Shown here in pieces: positions 1 through 10,390 of a stretch of 64,000 nucleotides of DNA. The stretch's first letter is position 1. Every line of letters begins with the position of its first letter. A model generated the notes under the pieces. That model searched no databases, had not been told where the DNA came from, and saw nothing but the letters and a program-made list of their open reading frames with translations. The position numbers and the translations under genes were made by a program. Origin of the DNA: Mauremys mutica (Eukaryota > Chordata > Testudines > Geoemydidae); contig NC_059082.1 in NCBI RefSeq assembly GCF_020497125.1, forward strand, positions 50,800,524-50,864,523, read 5' to 3'.

Positions 1-2086
1 AAGATCCGTTGTCTGGACAATTAAAATGAGAAACGGATGGCACAATATGAACATCTGTTTATAGGAAAAAGAGGATGTGTATAGAAATTGCTAGGTTTTA
101 CACAAGAGCCTCTGCATAATGTTTCAATTTGGTGGGTTTTGGACAGTATTAGAAATGTGTCCCAAGTTTATGATAAACAAAATCGGATGGTTTGAGGGGC
201 TGGTAATGGAACATGCAGTGTTTCACTTACAGATCACTCGTTTGAATCTGGATCAGTATTGGCCAAACTGGATTGCTCTTCAGGGAGCATATATAGAGTA
301 TTTAGTGATCTCAGCCCAGTTCTCAGTGGACAAGCACTATCAACACAAACATACAAAATTAACCTTAGCTGCCAGTTTCAGGCAAGAAGCCCTGAACACC
401 CATGGAAGCTTAACTTCTTTTACAGCTAGAGATGGTCACTGCCTGGTGACAGTTGAGGCATGTTGGCAGGATTTTGTGAGTGCACCCTAGCTGCTCAGGA
501 GCCAGAGGAATTTGATTGCCAGGACTGTCAAGACTTTCCATGAGTGTTAAATTCACTCGAATTGCAAGGCTATCCAATCCCATTATGCACAGGGTATGCA
601 ATTTAGCAAGATGAGCCACTAAGTAGTGGAAATACCAAAAATGCAATAGCATTGAGTAAAACTCAAAACATGACCGTAAAATTTGCTACATAAAAATGGG
701 TTCAAGAGCACACAGAAAGCAGCCATGGGAAATTTTAAAGCTATTAGAGGTATTTGGGGTTTTCTTTAAAATAAAGAGAGTTGTGGTATTTTCTGGGGTA
801 CACAGTTCAGAGTGCAGGGGGCACAGCCCATATTGATCAATTCCTGATATATTGGTTTCTTTTGTATATTTACTGTTATGGTTAAATGTAAAAATCAGCC
901 CAAGTTATTGAATCACTAGTTCTTTTCCTACATTACTGACTTCCAACTGATTTGAATTGCCTTATCAAATAAAAAGGTTTTTAATTATATTTTTCAGACC
1001 TTAGAAGCACCTGTTGAAATGGTATCAACAATAATTCCTGCTGTATCCTTCATTTTTTTCTTGTCAGTCAACACTAGGTGCAAAGTACACCAGTTCTCGA
1101 TGACACACCACTCTCACTTAAGGGGTGTGGAGCCCTTTTTGCAGGTACCCAGTACCTCACAAAAGTAATCCTTAATATGTGAATGCTAGCGCTCATGTCA
1201 AGTCTTGTCTACAGCCCTGTAATTTGCTGCTACGAGTCTAGATCTCACAGCTATCCTGCCCTCTCCAAGCCATCTTCTCAACAGTTTTTGCTTGTACTCG
1301 TACAGCAATTCTTATAAAGACTATGCACAAAGAGAACTCAGCACTCTCAGGAGTCAAGCTGTACTTCTCCTACAAACTCTGAATTCAATTTGTCTCACCC
1401 CAAATGTTAACAAGCACCTGATTCTCCCAGACTCCTGTCAGCAGATTAAACTGCCAGTGCCAGCTACTACAGCCCCCAGGCTGGTCTTGGCAAAGATGCA
1501 GAGTTCCAGGGTCTGGATTAGATTGCTTCTGTCAAGCCCTTGGAGTCACATTTTGCACTGAAAATGGCAAGAACTATGACAGATTGCAAGTCACCACAGG
1601 ACCTGCACCCTGCCAGGAAGCATTACATTTTAACTACTGAGAGGGGATGCAGGAGAGAGAGCAGCGCCACTCCTTGGCTCTTAATTATAGTCTTGTGACA
1701 CTATAGTTAATGGTCTGTCAGGGCTTGATTTTAAGGTTTTATAAACCTTGATTTTGCAGGAGGTAGAGAGATTAAGTTTAGGCTCCTGAGTACCCAAGTA
1801 GCAACTCACCAAAAGCTTTAGATATGAGCTAATCTCATAGTTCTTTTGGTACAAGTGCCTGAGTACTAACTGTGAGTATAGTTCAGTGCCCGTACTAACC
1901 CTCCGACAATGCTCCAAAATAATTTTTTTATTTTTTTTTATTTTGGAGCAATGTACAAGAAGTGCCATGCTAGTGCACATCTAACGAACATGTCAGGTAA
2001 CAGAGTACTCGTTTCTGATCATTTCTCTACTATGACACAGGAGGCAGATTCTTATGATTTTAAGGAACAAAGTGACAACACCTTTG
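1..2086. other. RAB40C intron sequence, nothing recognised
   Basis: This stretch lies downstream of the RAB40C first coding exon on the minus strand and is therefore read as intron. It is AT-rich single-copy-looking DNA with no exon, RNA gene or classifiable repeat that I can support. The open frames in it are short and lack codon structure or family motifs. Confidence 0.55.
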
Positions 2087-2094
2087 CACTAGCA

Positions 2095-2416
2095 CAGGTG
2101 TGGGCAAACTACAGCCCGGGGGCTGCATCCGGCCCGTCAGATGTTTTAATCTGGCCCTTGAGCTCCCGATGGGGAGCAGAGTCCAGGGGCTTGCCCTGCT
2201 CTGCACATGCTGTGGCTCCGCTTGGCTCCTGGAACCAGCAGCATGTCACCCCTCTGGCTCCTACGCATAGGGCAGTCAGGGGGCTCCGCACACTGCCCCT
2301 GCCCCAAGTGCCTCCCCCACAGCTTCCATTGGCCGGGAACCATGAGCATTCATGGCCCGCCATACAATTTCCATACCCAGATGTGGCCCACAGACCAAAA
2401 AGTTTGCCCACTCCTG
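2095..2416. mobile_element. Non-autonomous hAT element, 322 bp
   Basis: The ends are inverted repeats: the left begins CAGGTGTGGGCAAACT and the right, reverse-complemented, begins CAGGAGTGGGCAAACT. It is flanked by 8-bp target duplications, CACTAGCA at 2087-2094 and CATTAGCA at 2417-2424, with one mismatch. Eight-bp duplications and CAG-type ends are hAT hallmarks. The interior is GC-rich and has no transposase. It sits in the RAB40C intron about 260 bp downstream of the coding exon. Confidence 0.85.
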
Positions 2417-2673
2417 CATTAGCACTAAAGAAAGTCCCATTAAGCCAAACTGGTAAGTCGCCAAGCCAAATTGTAGCCAAGTACAATGCAAAACATGGGA
2501 CACATCCATTGAGCATCATGTACTGTACAATTCCCTTCCTCAATAGAAGTCAATCTATTTTGTAAGAAAAACTAGAGCTGCAGCTCAATAACAATTAGAA
2601 AAAAGAGTTATCAATAGCTTCTTTATAATTATGGCTGCAGTTTTACTCCCTCCACCCTTTCCAAAATCCTTAC

Positions 2674-2815
2674 CATTGCTATAGGCGTAAGGGGATTCCG
2701 ACGCTCCATCTTGAAGGCTCTCCAGGATTTCTCCTTTCCCAACATCACTGTCTCCTACCAACAGGAACTTGAGCAGATAATCATAGCTCTTCACAGGGCT
2801 TCCCTGGGTTCCCAT
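2674..2815 (-). CDS. RAB40C: RAB40C first coding exon (partial gene)
   Basis: RAB40C is a Rab-like small GTPase with a SOCS box that acts as substrate receptor in a Cullin5 ubiquitin ligase. This exon encodes the first 47 residues plus one base. The product starts [15 protein letters not shown] and carries the P-loop GDSDVGKGE at about residues 21-29, the RAB40 form of the G1 motif; it ends SPYAYSN. The ATG at 2815 has a strong context (A at -3, G at +4). Another in-frame ATG four codons upstream (2827) has a weak context and is absent from known RAB40C proteins. The exon ends at a good donor (G followed by GTAAGG) in phase 1. RAB40B differs in the first residues and in the YAYSN segment, so RAB40C fits best. 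The rest of the gene, including switch regions and SOCS box, lies left of position 1. Confidence 0.93.
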
Positions 2816-2827
2816 TCTCCCTCTCAT

Positions 2828-4600
2828 TAGTGAGGAGGCACAATCCGCATACTAAACATGCAGCCAGACTGAAAGGAGCACTAATGCCAGCTTCCTCGCT
2901 TTTAGAGAGGCTCTTATGAGCACAGGTTTTTGTCTCCTCCTTCAAAGGGGGGCAGGAAGGCTAAGGAACAATGAGTCAACCTCAGAATGAACCTTTCATC
3001 CTTTCCACCTTATGTCCAGTCTTCTGTACCAAGATATGCTGGGAGCCTAAAAGAAAAGAAAAGAAAAGGAGGGTCCTCATTTCTTCGCTTGCTTTTAGCA
3101 CCTTTTCAATATCCAGACAAAAATTTTGGTTAAATTCCCAAAGCTGCCAACAAAGAACCCACACTTTTTTTTTTTTTTTTTTGGAAAGGCAGTTAATTTA
3201 GAATGCCAGGTTCTAGCATAAGGGTTGTTTTCCTTTCAGACTGCTACAGCCCTTTGGGGGAAGGGGCAATTATTGGTACAATGCTCACACAAGAAGCTAA
3301 CACTGCTCAAAGCCTCTGAGTCAGAGGTTTACTTATTCTGAAAAGGCATAAATCCTCTGATACAAACAAAACAGTCAGGCCTGTGGGGAGCAAGTGTGGC
3401 TGCTCCCTAGCATGGAAAGAGACCATTCCTGGACCAGTGGGGCTGAGCTTCGCCAGCAAAATAAAACAGCAATTTGCATAGGTAGAAATAGACAGGCAGA
3501 TGGTTAACTTCTTAAGCTTTTCCCCATCTCCTCCCCATACTACCCCCTTCTCTAGCCCACACCCACCCTTAGAAAACCTGGGGTGGTTGTTTTTAAATGC
3601 TGAGGGAAATCAGATCTGTTAAGATTTAACTGCCCAGATCAATAAAGTGGCTAATTTAAATTCACACCCGTCTTCCAGCAGCTGTGCTATCCCCACCTCA
3701 TTGTTCTCTTCCCTCCCCCAATTAAAGGTGCCTAATCCCCTCTTCCAAAATAGAGGGTCCCCTCTACAGACATCAATCTGAGCCAGGAGACCAGGCACTC
3801 AGGAAGCTGAAATGAAGTGGCAGAGTTTTCACACCTCCCCCTCAGGCAGAAATGGGGGGTGGGAGGAGGAGGAGGAAAGCATAGCCATACAGGGGACAGG
3901 AATGAGGACACCAAAAGACAAGCCCCAAGGGGAGTCAGCCACCACAGACATCACCTGAGAGTGCAAGGCCCAGCCAGTGCAGCAGGGCTGAGGGTGCCAG
4001 GGACAGCTCAGCTGGGGCAATGCCAGGCCCCACACAGATGGGTGGAGACCAGGAGCACCCAGCCCATGGGGTAGCAAGACACAGAGGTAAAGGGTATTTT
4101 GCATGCCAGCCCTCCAGGAGAGAAGGATGGGGAGTGCCAGACCCAGGGGATGGGGGAATAGAGGGAAGTATAACAAGAGGGATGTTCCCAGGGCTTGGGA
4201 GGGGGTCTCTACCCTGGGGCAGGTAGCCAGGACCTAGGCCAGGTAGCCAGGACCTAGGCCAGAGGGGGTCTGGGCAGGCTAGGGATAGGGGTGCCAGGCC
4301 AGGGATTGGGGTGCCAGGATGGGAGGGACCCAGGGGCCAGGCCTCAGAGCAGTGAGAGGCTAAGAGTGAGGTTGATGGGGGCATGGCCAGATGCTGTTGT
4401 GGAGCCGCTGGGTGCCAGGTTCCAGGGCTGGCTAGAAAGGGGGTGGTCAGTGAGGCAATGCCAGGCCCAAGATCAGGCTGAATTAGCCAGGCTAGGGGAG
4501 CGGGTGCCAGGGGGCAGGACCCAGATGGAGAAGAGGTCCAAGGAGGTTGCAGAGGGCCAGGACCAACGGGGAGGTGCATAAGAACGGGGAACGGTACAGG
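2828..4600 (-). other. 5' region or 5'UTR intron of RAB40C
   Basis: This lies between the candidate non-coding first exon near 5184 and the first coding exon. On the minus strand, pyrimidine-rich AG acceptors occur within about 70 bases upstream of the ATG, but I cannot choose between them. It contains an 18-base T run at 3165-3182. From about 3950 it becomes GC-rich, with many repeats of a GTGCCAGG-like word and a 21-bp tandem duplication near 4221-4262. No exon is supported. Confidence 0.5.
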
Positions 4601-4625
4601 GAGGTGGGGGGAGCAGGGGAGTGCA

Positions 4626-5037
4626 GGAAGGCGCAGAGCAGGCCCCGGGGAACGGAGGGGGAAGCAGGCCCCGGGGGACGGGGAGGTGGGGGGAGCAGGC
4701 CCCGGGGGGTGCGGGGAGGCGCGCGGCAGACCCCGGGGGACGGGAGAGGGGTACAGGGAGGTGGGGGGAGCAGGCCCCGGGGGGTGCGGGGAGGCGCGGG
4801 GCAGACCCCGGGGGACGGGAGAGGGGTACAGGGAGGTGGGGGGAGCAGGCCCCGGGGGGTGCGGGGAGGCGCGGGGCAGACCCCGGGGGACGGGAGAGGG
4901 GTACAGGGAGGTGGGGGGAGCAGGCCCCGGGGGGTGCGGGGAGGCGCGGGGCAGACCCCGGGGGACGGGAGAGGGGTACAGGGAGGTGGGGGGAGCAGGC
5001 CCCGGGGGGTGCGGGGAGGCGCGGGGCAGACCCCGGG
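4626..5037. repeat. GC-rich minisatellite, 75-bp unit, about 5 copies
   Basis: Near-identical 75-bp units start at 4683, 4758, 4833, 4908 and 4983, preceded by shorter degenerate partial units from about 4626. Units differ by one or two bases (for example GCGCGG versus GCGGGG in the first). Each has several G runs (GGTGGGGGGAG, CCCCGGGGGG). Because 75 is a multiple of 3, the array stays open in several frames on both strands and gives spurious long ORFs. It sits 150-560 bp downstream (in the RAB40C sense) of the candidate first-exon donor. Confidence 0.95.
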
Positions 5038-5183
5038 GAGTCCGGGCGGGAAGGCGCCGAGGGGGGGAGGGGTACAGGGAGCGGCGGGGGGCAAGCCCGT
5101 GGGGGCGGAGTCTGGGACCCAGCCGTATTGGGGGGTTCCCACCCCGAGACGACGTGAGCTTGGGGTTTCCCGCCGAGACTCAC

Positions 5184-5330
5184 CGTCCGCCCGGGCTCAC
5201 CGCGCTGACACGGGCCGGGGGAGGCGGCTGCAGACTCCGACACAAGCTCCGACAGCCCCGGCGCTCCCCCTCACCACCGCCTCGCAGCACCCGCCCACTG
5301 CCTCAAGCCCATAGGGCAACGTTCCCGCCA
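5184..5330 (-). other. Candidate RAB40C non-coding first exon
   Basis: On the minus strand a strong donor reads GGACG then GTGAGT, with the exon ending at 5184. It lies in a CpG-dense block 2.4 kb upstream of the RAB40C ATG, in the position expected for a 5'UTR exon. The upstream limit (transcription start) is not visible; the 5330 end is only a placeholder at the CCAAT site. Splicing to an acceptor just above 2815 is inferred. Confidence 0.4.
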
Positions 5331-5462
5331 ATCAATATCACACCCGCCCTATCCGCGCCCCTTTCCGAACTCCCCCCGCCCTCTTCCGGCATCATCCTAT
5401 CAGGAGCCGGAGGGCTCCACCTCATTTGCGGAAAATTGAGCCCATCAAGGGCGTAGGGCAGG

Positions 5463-5481
5463 ACTACAGACCCCGGCATGC
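5463..5481 (+). promoter_or_regulatory. ZNF143/STAF-like site, diverged
   Basis: ACTACAGACCCCGGCATGC resembles the ZNF143 site ACTACAAxTCCCAGCATGC, with substitutions in the centre. It lies 36 bp from a second site in opposite orientation. Confidence 0.6.
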
Positions 5482-5517
5482 AACGCGCCGCCCTGCCCCA
5501 GGTCAGGCCTGAGAGCA

Positions 5518-5536
5518 GCATGCTGGGATTTGTAGT
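5518..5536 (-). promoter_or_regulatory. ZNF143/STAF-like site, consensus
   Basis: The reverse complement reads ACTACAAATCCCAGCATGC, matching the vertebrate ZNF143 promoter motif at essentially every informative position. Such sites cluster at transcription starts of TATA-less promoters. Confidence 0.8.
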
Positions 5537-5540
5537 CTCA

Positions 5541-6221
5541 GCTGTAGACATCAGGCAGGGTTAATAGCTGTATAGCAGCTTGGCTCCGCACAGCTGCCTG
5601 CAGACAGGGTGGTACCTGTGATGGGCTGCAAGGCTGCCTACACGCAGGGCGAGCCGCTGCCGTAGCAGGGCTGGGGCGCCTTCAAGATGGGCAAGGGAAG
5701 TTTTATGATCCTCATTTTACAGATGGAGAAGGGAGGCTCTGGGATTGCAAAGCTGCCCACAGGCAGGGCTGGGAGCAGTGCGGCTCTGCACGTGACTGGG
5801 AACCAGTGCTGTGCAGCAGTGAGACTCAGATGTGTTTGTCCCCAGTGGAAAATTTCAGTAGATGGCAAATTTCCATCGCTAAAGTCTGAATTCTAAGCCC
5901 AGTCCGCCTGGCTTGAAAAGCATCATAAAGCTCCTTATACACTCACAAAAAGAGGGGAATAATGAGTCCCCCTCTGGAAGCTGGGAACTTAAAATCTGGG
6001 GATGATTTAGGAGCCCACCAGAAACAAAGTCTCAGTGAGTACTGTACAGTTAAAGGAGAACTGCCTGGTCCTTTAGACCTAAATTGTGCATACATGTTAG
6101 TTAGGATTTTTTTAAATGTCAAGTAAAAGAGTTTCATTGTTTTTATTTAAACATATGGACATATTTGCAATTCAAAATTGCATCAATGTCCTACTGCATG
6201 GGAATCAGAAAAGGGATGGCC
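5541..6221. other. Intergenic, nothing firmly recognised
   Basis: Moderately GC-rich sequence leaving the CpG island. A short stretch near 5705-5770 (CATTTTACAGATGGAGAAG) resembles the MIR core. No gene is supported. Confidence 0.5.
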
Positions 6222-6312
6222 CAGACCCTCAAAGGTATTCCGGCTCCTAACTCCCATTGATTTCAGTAGGAGTTGAGTTAGGTACCTAGATACCTTTGAG
6301 GATCTGGGCCCA
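6222..6312. repeat. Palindromic MITE copy
   Basis: The sequence folds on itself: a left arm with CCTCAAAGGTAT and CTCCTAACTCCCATTG pairs with a right arm ending ATACCTTTGAGGATCTGGGC. Similar copies lie at 18747-18821 and 28707-28768. It is an amniote-wide type of short foldback element; I cannot give its family name. Confidence 0.7.
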
Positions 6313-6355
6313 TATGTTATTCTGTTGGTCCCCACAGTCATTCAATCACAGCACC

Positions 6356-6477
6356 TAGGGTGACCAGACAGCACGTGTGAAAAATCGGGATGGGGTTGGG
6401 GGTAATAGGAGCCTATATAAGAAAAAGACCCCAACATTGAGACTGTTCTTATAAAATCGGGACATCTGGTCACCCTA
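6356..6477. mobile_element. Short hAT-type MITE, 122 bp (copy 1)
   Basis: The inverted ends read TAGGGTGACCAGA and TCTGGTCACCCTA. A perfect 8-bp duplication ACAGCACC flanks it (6348-6355 and 6478-6485). Most of the element can pair with itself. Copies 2 and 3 lie at 14373-14496 and 17622-17744. This copy is in the opposite orientation to the other two. Confidence 0.9.
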
Positions 6478-6707
6478 ACAGCACCACAATCCTGCTGATG
6501 TGGTGGCGGGTAGGGGAAAGACACAGACAGGCAATGGAAATTGTTCCAGATTAAATTCTGTAACCTTATTCCTGCTTATGAATGCAATTACACATTGTAT
6601 AAGGTATTATTAAATGATGATTAATTATTATTATTGAAGCAAAGGAGTGCAGCTAGTGCATTATATCTATGGGGTGTAAACATGGGTAATGTGGCTGAAC
6701 CTGACAG

Positions 6708-6968
6708 TGTTGCCAACATATTTGGTGTATGTCTTAAAGCCCCAGCTTCTGGAGTCTAGTGATTATATGAGAATTTAAGCTTTTGTTAAAAATATACGTT
6801 TCTAGCCCTGATAGTTGAAGAGAAAAGCTTGAAAATGTGACCTGAATGCATCCTAAATTCAAGGGATAAATAAAAATGACCAAGCATTTTTTTTTAAAAG
6901 TCTCATGATTTTTAAGATAATTTCATGATTGTTTGGGGCCTGACTAATGATTTTTGGGTTGGCAATAT
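6708..6968. mobile_element. Non-autonomous DNA element with TTGCCAAC ends (copy 1)
   Basis: The left end reads TGTTGCCAACAT and the right end GGGTTGGCAATATT, an inverted pair. Internal words include AAAGCCCCAGCTTCTGGAGTC and CTCATGATTTTTAAG. A second, oppositely oriented copy is at 13486-13742. Duplications at the ends are not clear. Confidence 0.6.
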
Positions 6969-8380
6969 TGAGTAAAAAAAAAAAAAGGCTTGTATTCAGG
7001 ACAAAGAAGAACTGAGAAATTACAGAATGACATTAAGGAATCACAGTCAAGCAAATAAGGAAAGCATGGAAGAATACAGATGTCGTCATATAAATACCAA
7101 GTATTGTAATGGATCAAATGCCAGAGCTCCCATTAATGTAACTGGAGTATTTTGTGTCACAATACTGTCAATGAGAAAGGTACTAGCTGCCTATCAATCA
7201 TATTCCAATCTGTTCAGTGCACAAGGATTAAGAAATCGAGGAAGTTGACAATCAGGCTTTTGACACCTGAGGTGGAAATTATTGACAGAAGATACAGATA
7301 GGGTTAAAAAAAAACAAATGAATTCTTTGTGTTGGGCTGGATTCAGGACTTTAGGAGATGTTTAAAGTGAAGTGCAGGCAAACATGCTTTGCTGATTCAG
7401 GGCCTTAGTTTGCACAAAAGAGGGAGGAGGGAGAGGAGGGCAGGAAAGATGTGAAACAGACACGTATTTTCTATAGCAAAACCAAAGGATATTGCTGGAC
7501 AATGGGATCATACCAGAGAAGGTGGTCTAGGGCCTGATCCAAAGCCATGAAAGTCTGTCCACTGATTATAACAGTCCTTGATTCAGGCACTTAAAACTCA
7601 GCTCTGTTGTGAAAAGTGATTCTGTAAAAATGGCATTGATTGCGTGTTTCGTGTTCATTGTGTCTCAATGTCTCCAGGTTAAACTTACATAATTTACAAG
7701 TAACCAGCTGTTTCTTCTAACTGTTGGCTCTGCACATTCCCGTCCGGGCTCTGACTGAGAGTCAAGCTATGTGCTTTCCATCTAATGCACCATCACTAAT
7801 GAGGTAAGATCTGCAAGGCCTGACTCTGCTCTCAGTGACACCTGTGCAACCCTATGTCTTCAGTCACATTGTACAAGCGTAAGCCATTGTCCATGCAACT
7901 GGAATGTAGTAAACAATGCTGTTGGTGAGGCACAAGCTGGAATAGACTCCAGCCTGGCTCTGTGGGGCTGACAGAAGTGAAACACAGTGAAAAACGTATT
8001 TATGCCACTAATGTACCTGCATCTGCCCCTCACTATACACAGAGGGAGCAGATCTCTTACATTTTAACACAGTCCTTTTAAAGAATAGAACAGCACTTAG
8101 TTATTAAGGCTGGTAAACTGGTAAAACCTCAGGGCTGGATGATGCCACGCCTGAGGAAATTGGGTGGCAAAAGATATAGATCCCTATACATTCTGGCAAC
8201 AAGGGAGGGACTGGTGTTTTGTGAAGAGAGGCCACACCTGAATGTAAGATGGGATTCTAAGGGAGATCAAAGCAACTAGATGCCAGTCAGCCATGGGGAA
8301 GACCCAGAGAATGCAGATTAGCCGGAGAACATGGGAACACCTAGGAATCTCTGAACTAATACAGGATAGTCAGTACGGAC
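6969..8380. other. Intergenic, nothing recognised
   Basis: AT-rich single-copy-looking sequence. The 73-residue frame at 7027-7248 has no recognisable family motif and no splice context. I see no repeat or RNA gene. Confidence 0.45.
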
Positions 8381-8384
8381 TCAT

Positions 8385-8960
8385 ACAAAGGTAGGTCAGG
8401 TCCCTAGGTAACCCATTCCAGTGCTTTACCACCCTCCTAGTGAAAAAGTTTTTCCTAATATCCAACCTAAACCTCCCTCACTGCAACTTGAGACCATTGC
8501 TCCTTGTTCTGTCATCTGCTACCACTGAGAACAGTCTAGATCCATCCTCTTTGGAACCCCCTTTCAGGTAGTTGAAGGCTGCTATCAAATCCCCCCTCAT
8601 TCTTCTTTTCTGCAGACTAAATAATCCTAGTTCCCTTTGCCTCTCCTCATAAATCCTGTGCTCCAGCCCCCTAATCATTGTTGTTGCCCTCCGCTGGACT
8701 CTTTCCAATTTTTCCACATCCTTTTTGTAGTGTGGGGCCTAAAACTGGACACAGTACTCCAGATGAGGCCTCACCAATGCCGAATAGAGGGGAATGATCA
8801 CATCCCTCGATCTCCTGGCAGTGCTCCTACTTATACAGCCCAAAATGCCTTTAGCCTTCTTGGCAACAAGGGCACACTGCTGACTCATATCCAGTGTAAT
8901 ATAATTGCTAATATGACCCTCATTGACCCCTGCTGGATGGAAATCAGACACATTCAAGAG
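8385..8960 (-). pseudogene. CR1 LINE ORF2 C-terminal fragment
   Basis: Read on the minus strand this is the end of the CR1 reverse transcriptase protein. Upstream part: [14 protein letters not shown] and [16 protein letters not shown]. Then, after an in-frame stop where CR1 has Trp (TGG to TAG at about 8736-8738), [18 protein letters not shown] and [17 protein letters not shown]. The reading frame is otherwise kept past the stop to the C-terminal segment [17 protein letters not shown]. It lacks the RT catalytic core upstream and the CR1 3' tail, so it is a dead internal fragment. Confidence 0.92.
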
Positions 8961-8986
8961 TGTGTTATTGGTCCTCTACTGCTAGT

Positions 8987-9661
8987 CAGGGCCGCCCAGA
9001 GGATTCCGGGGGCCCGGGGTCTTCGGCGGCGGGGGGCCCTTCCGTTCCGGGACCCGCCGCCGAAGTGTCCCGAAGACCCGCGGCGGGGGCCCCCCCGCCG
9101 CTGAATTACCGCCAAAGCGGGACCCGCCGCCGAAGCGCAGCCCGGTCTTCGGCGGTAATTCGGCGGGCGGGGGGGTCCCCGCCGCGGGTCTTCGGGGCAC
9201 TTTGGCGGCGGGTCCCGGAACAGAAGGGGCCCCCCGCCGCCGAAGACCGGGCTGCGCTTCGGCGGTGGGTCCCGCTTCCCCCCCCCGCCCCGGCCCCAGC
9301 CTCTTACCCCCGGCTCCCTCCTCACCCGGAGTCTCAGCGCCTCGCCGGAACAGCCACAGCGTGTGGCCGGCGGGGCCTGAGCTCCGTCCCACTCAGAGCC
9401 GCGTGGTGAGGGGGCGGGGCTGGGAGCTCCAGGCCGAGCGGAGGCAGCTGAGCTCAGCCTGGAGCTCCCAGCCCCGCCCCCTCCACACGCGGCTCTGAGC
9501 GGGGCGGGGCTCAGGGGCCCCGGCGGAGACTCGGCGCTTGATGCGCTGAGGCTCCAGGAGAGGGGCGGAGGCGGGAGCCTCCGCTGTTCTCTTGGGGGCC
9601 CCTGCGGAGCCCGGGGCCTGGGGCAAATTGCCCCCTTTGCCCCCCCCTCTGGGCTGCCCTG
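8987..9661. mobile_element. GC-rich non-autonomous hAT element, 675 bp
   Basis: The left end begins CAGGGCCGCCCAGAGG and the right end, reverse-complemented, CAGGGCAGCCCAGAGG. A perfect 8-bp duplication CTGCTAGT flanks it (8979-8986 and 9662-9669). The interior contains several inverted copies of GGCGGCGGGTCC and CCGCCGAAG words and a second inverted pair around GGGCGGGGCTGGGAGCTCC (about 9413-9480). It has no transposase; the long frames across it are GC-bias artefacts. Confidence 0.88.
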
Positions 9662-9669
9662 CTGCTAGT

Positions 9670-10389
9670 GCTAGTGGTGATTCCCTCTAGCTCCAGTGGC
9701 TGGGGCCCTTGGAGCAGGAGAATGTGAGGTCTTTCCCCATGTACAACTGAAATGGTGGTTGGACACCATGTGAAAACCAAAGTGATTATAACCATCCTGA
9801 GGGGCGTGGGTGGAAGAAGTTTGGAGTGGAGGCAGGTGACTAACAATATTCTTCACTTTATGGAACAGTAAACTGCCAGGGAGAACCAGCAGGAAGGAAA
9901 TGAAGTTTGCTGTTACTACTCCTATTATAATTATTTATTTGCATTGTGGAAGGACCGTCCTATGCCCCAATCACTGCATAAGACCCCATGGTGCAAAGCA
10001 CGGCACAGACACAGAACAAAAAAATAGTCCATGCCCCAAAGAGCTTACAGGCCAAGTACTCAGGCCATCTGTATGGGAAAGTGGGGTAGGGAACACTTTA
10101 TCTGCAAAGGGGACAAGAACAGACCAGCCTAATTAGCGCAGCTGGACCTGATTCTCCTCTCACCAGTGTGACTCAGGAGTGCCTCCAGTGAAGTTACAAT
10201 GGCATGAACTGACAGGAGAGTGTACGCTGAATGTTGCCAGAGGCTCTAAGGGCCATGGCTTGTAAGCAGCGGCTGTACTAGATGAGCTGTACAGAAGCCT
10301 GCCCTCGTCTGGCTCTGCAGAGAATGCTATGTTTGTCTCAGCTGGATGTCACTGTTAAATTACCGATTGCAGCATACACTACACACACA
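9670..10389. other. Intergenic with MIR-like and palindromic remnants
   Basis: From about 9935 to 10060 the sequence resembles an ancient SINE (CATGCCCCAAAGAGCTTACAG). From 10146 to 10225 a degenerate palindromic MITE (CTGATTCTCCTCTCACC pairing with GACAGGAGAG) is likely. No gene is supported. Confidence 0.45.
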
Positions 10390-10390
10390 G

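Larger units (their letters stand above)
5038..5540 (-). promoter_or_regulatory. CpG-island promoter, probably of RAB40C
   Basis: The block is CpG-dense next to CpG-poor flanks. It contains a CCAAT word at 5328-5332, an ETS-type site (TTCCGG, 5384-5389) and two ZNF143-type sites at 5463-5481 and 5518-5536. There is no TATA box. These are typical of TATA-less housekeeping promoters. The only downstream gene found is RAB40C on the minus strand; no plus-strand gene was seen, although such promoters are often bidirectional. Confidence 0.65.

Noticed and set aside
1909..2565. 218-residue plus-strand frame
   Set aside because: It runs across the intronic hAT element and its flanks; no homology or exon structure.
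4473..5456. Several overlapping 180-256-residue frames on both strands, rich in Pro, Gly and Arg
   Set aside because: They are produced by the 75-bp minisatellite, whose period keeps all frames open; the products are simple repeats with no domain.
8954..9626. Frames of 98-149 residues on both strands
   Set aside because: They lie in a GC-rich hAT element with few stop codons; no coding signature, and frames on both strands are equally open.
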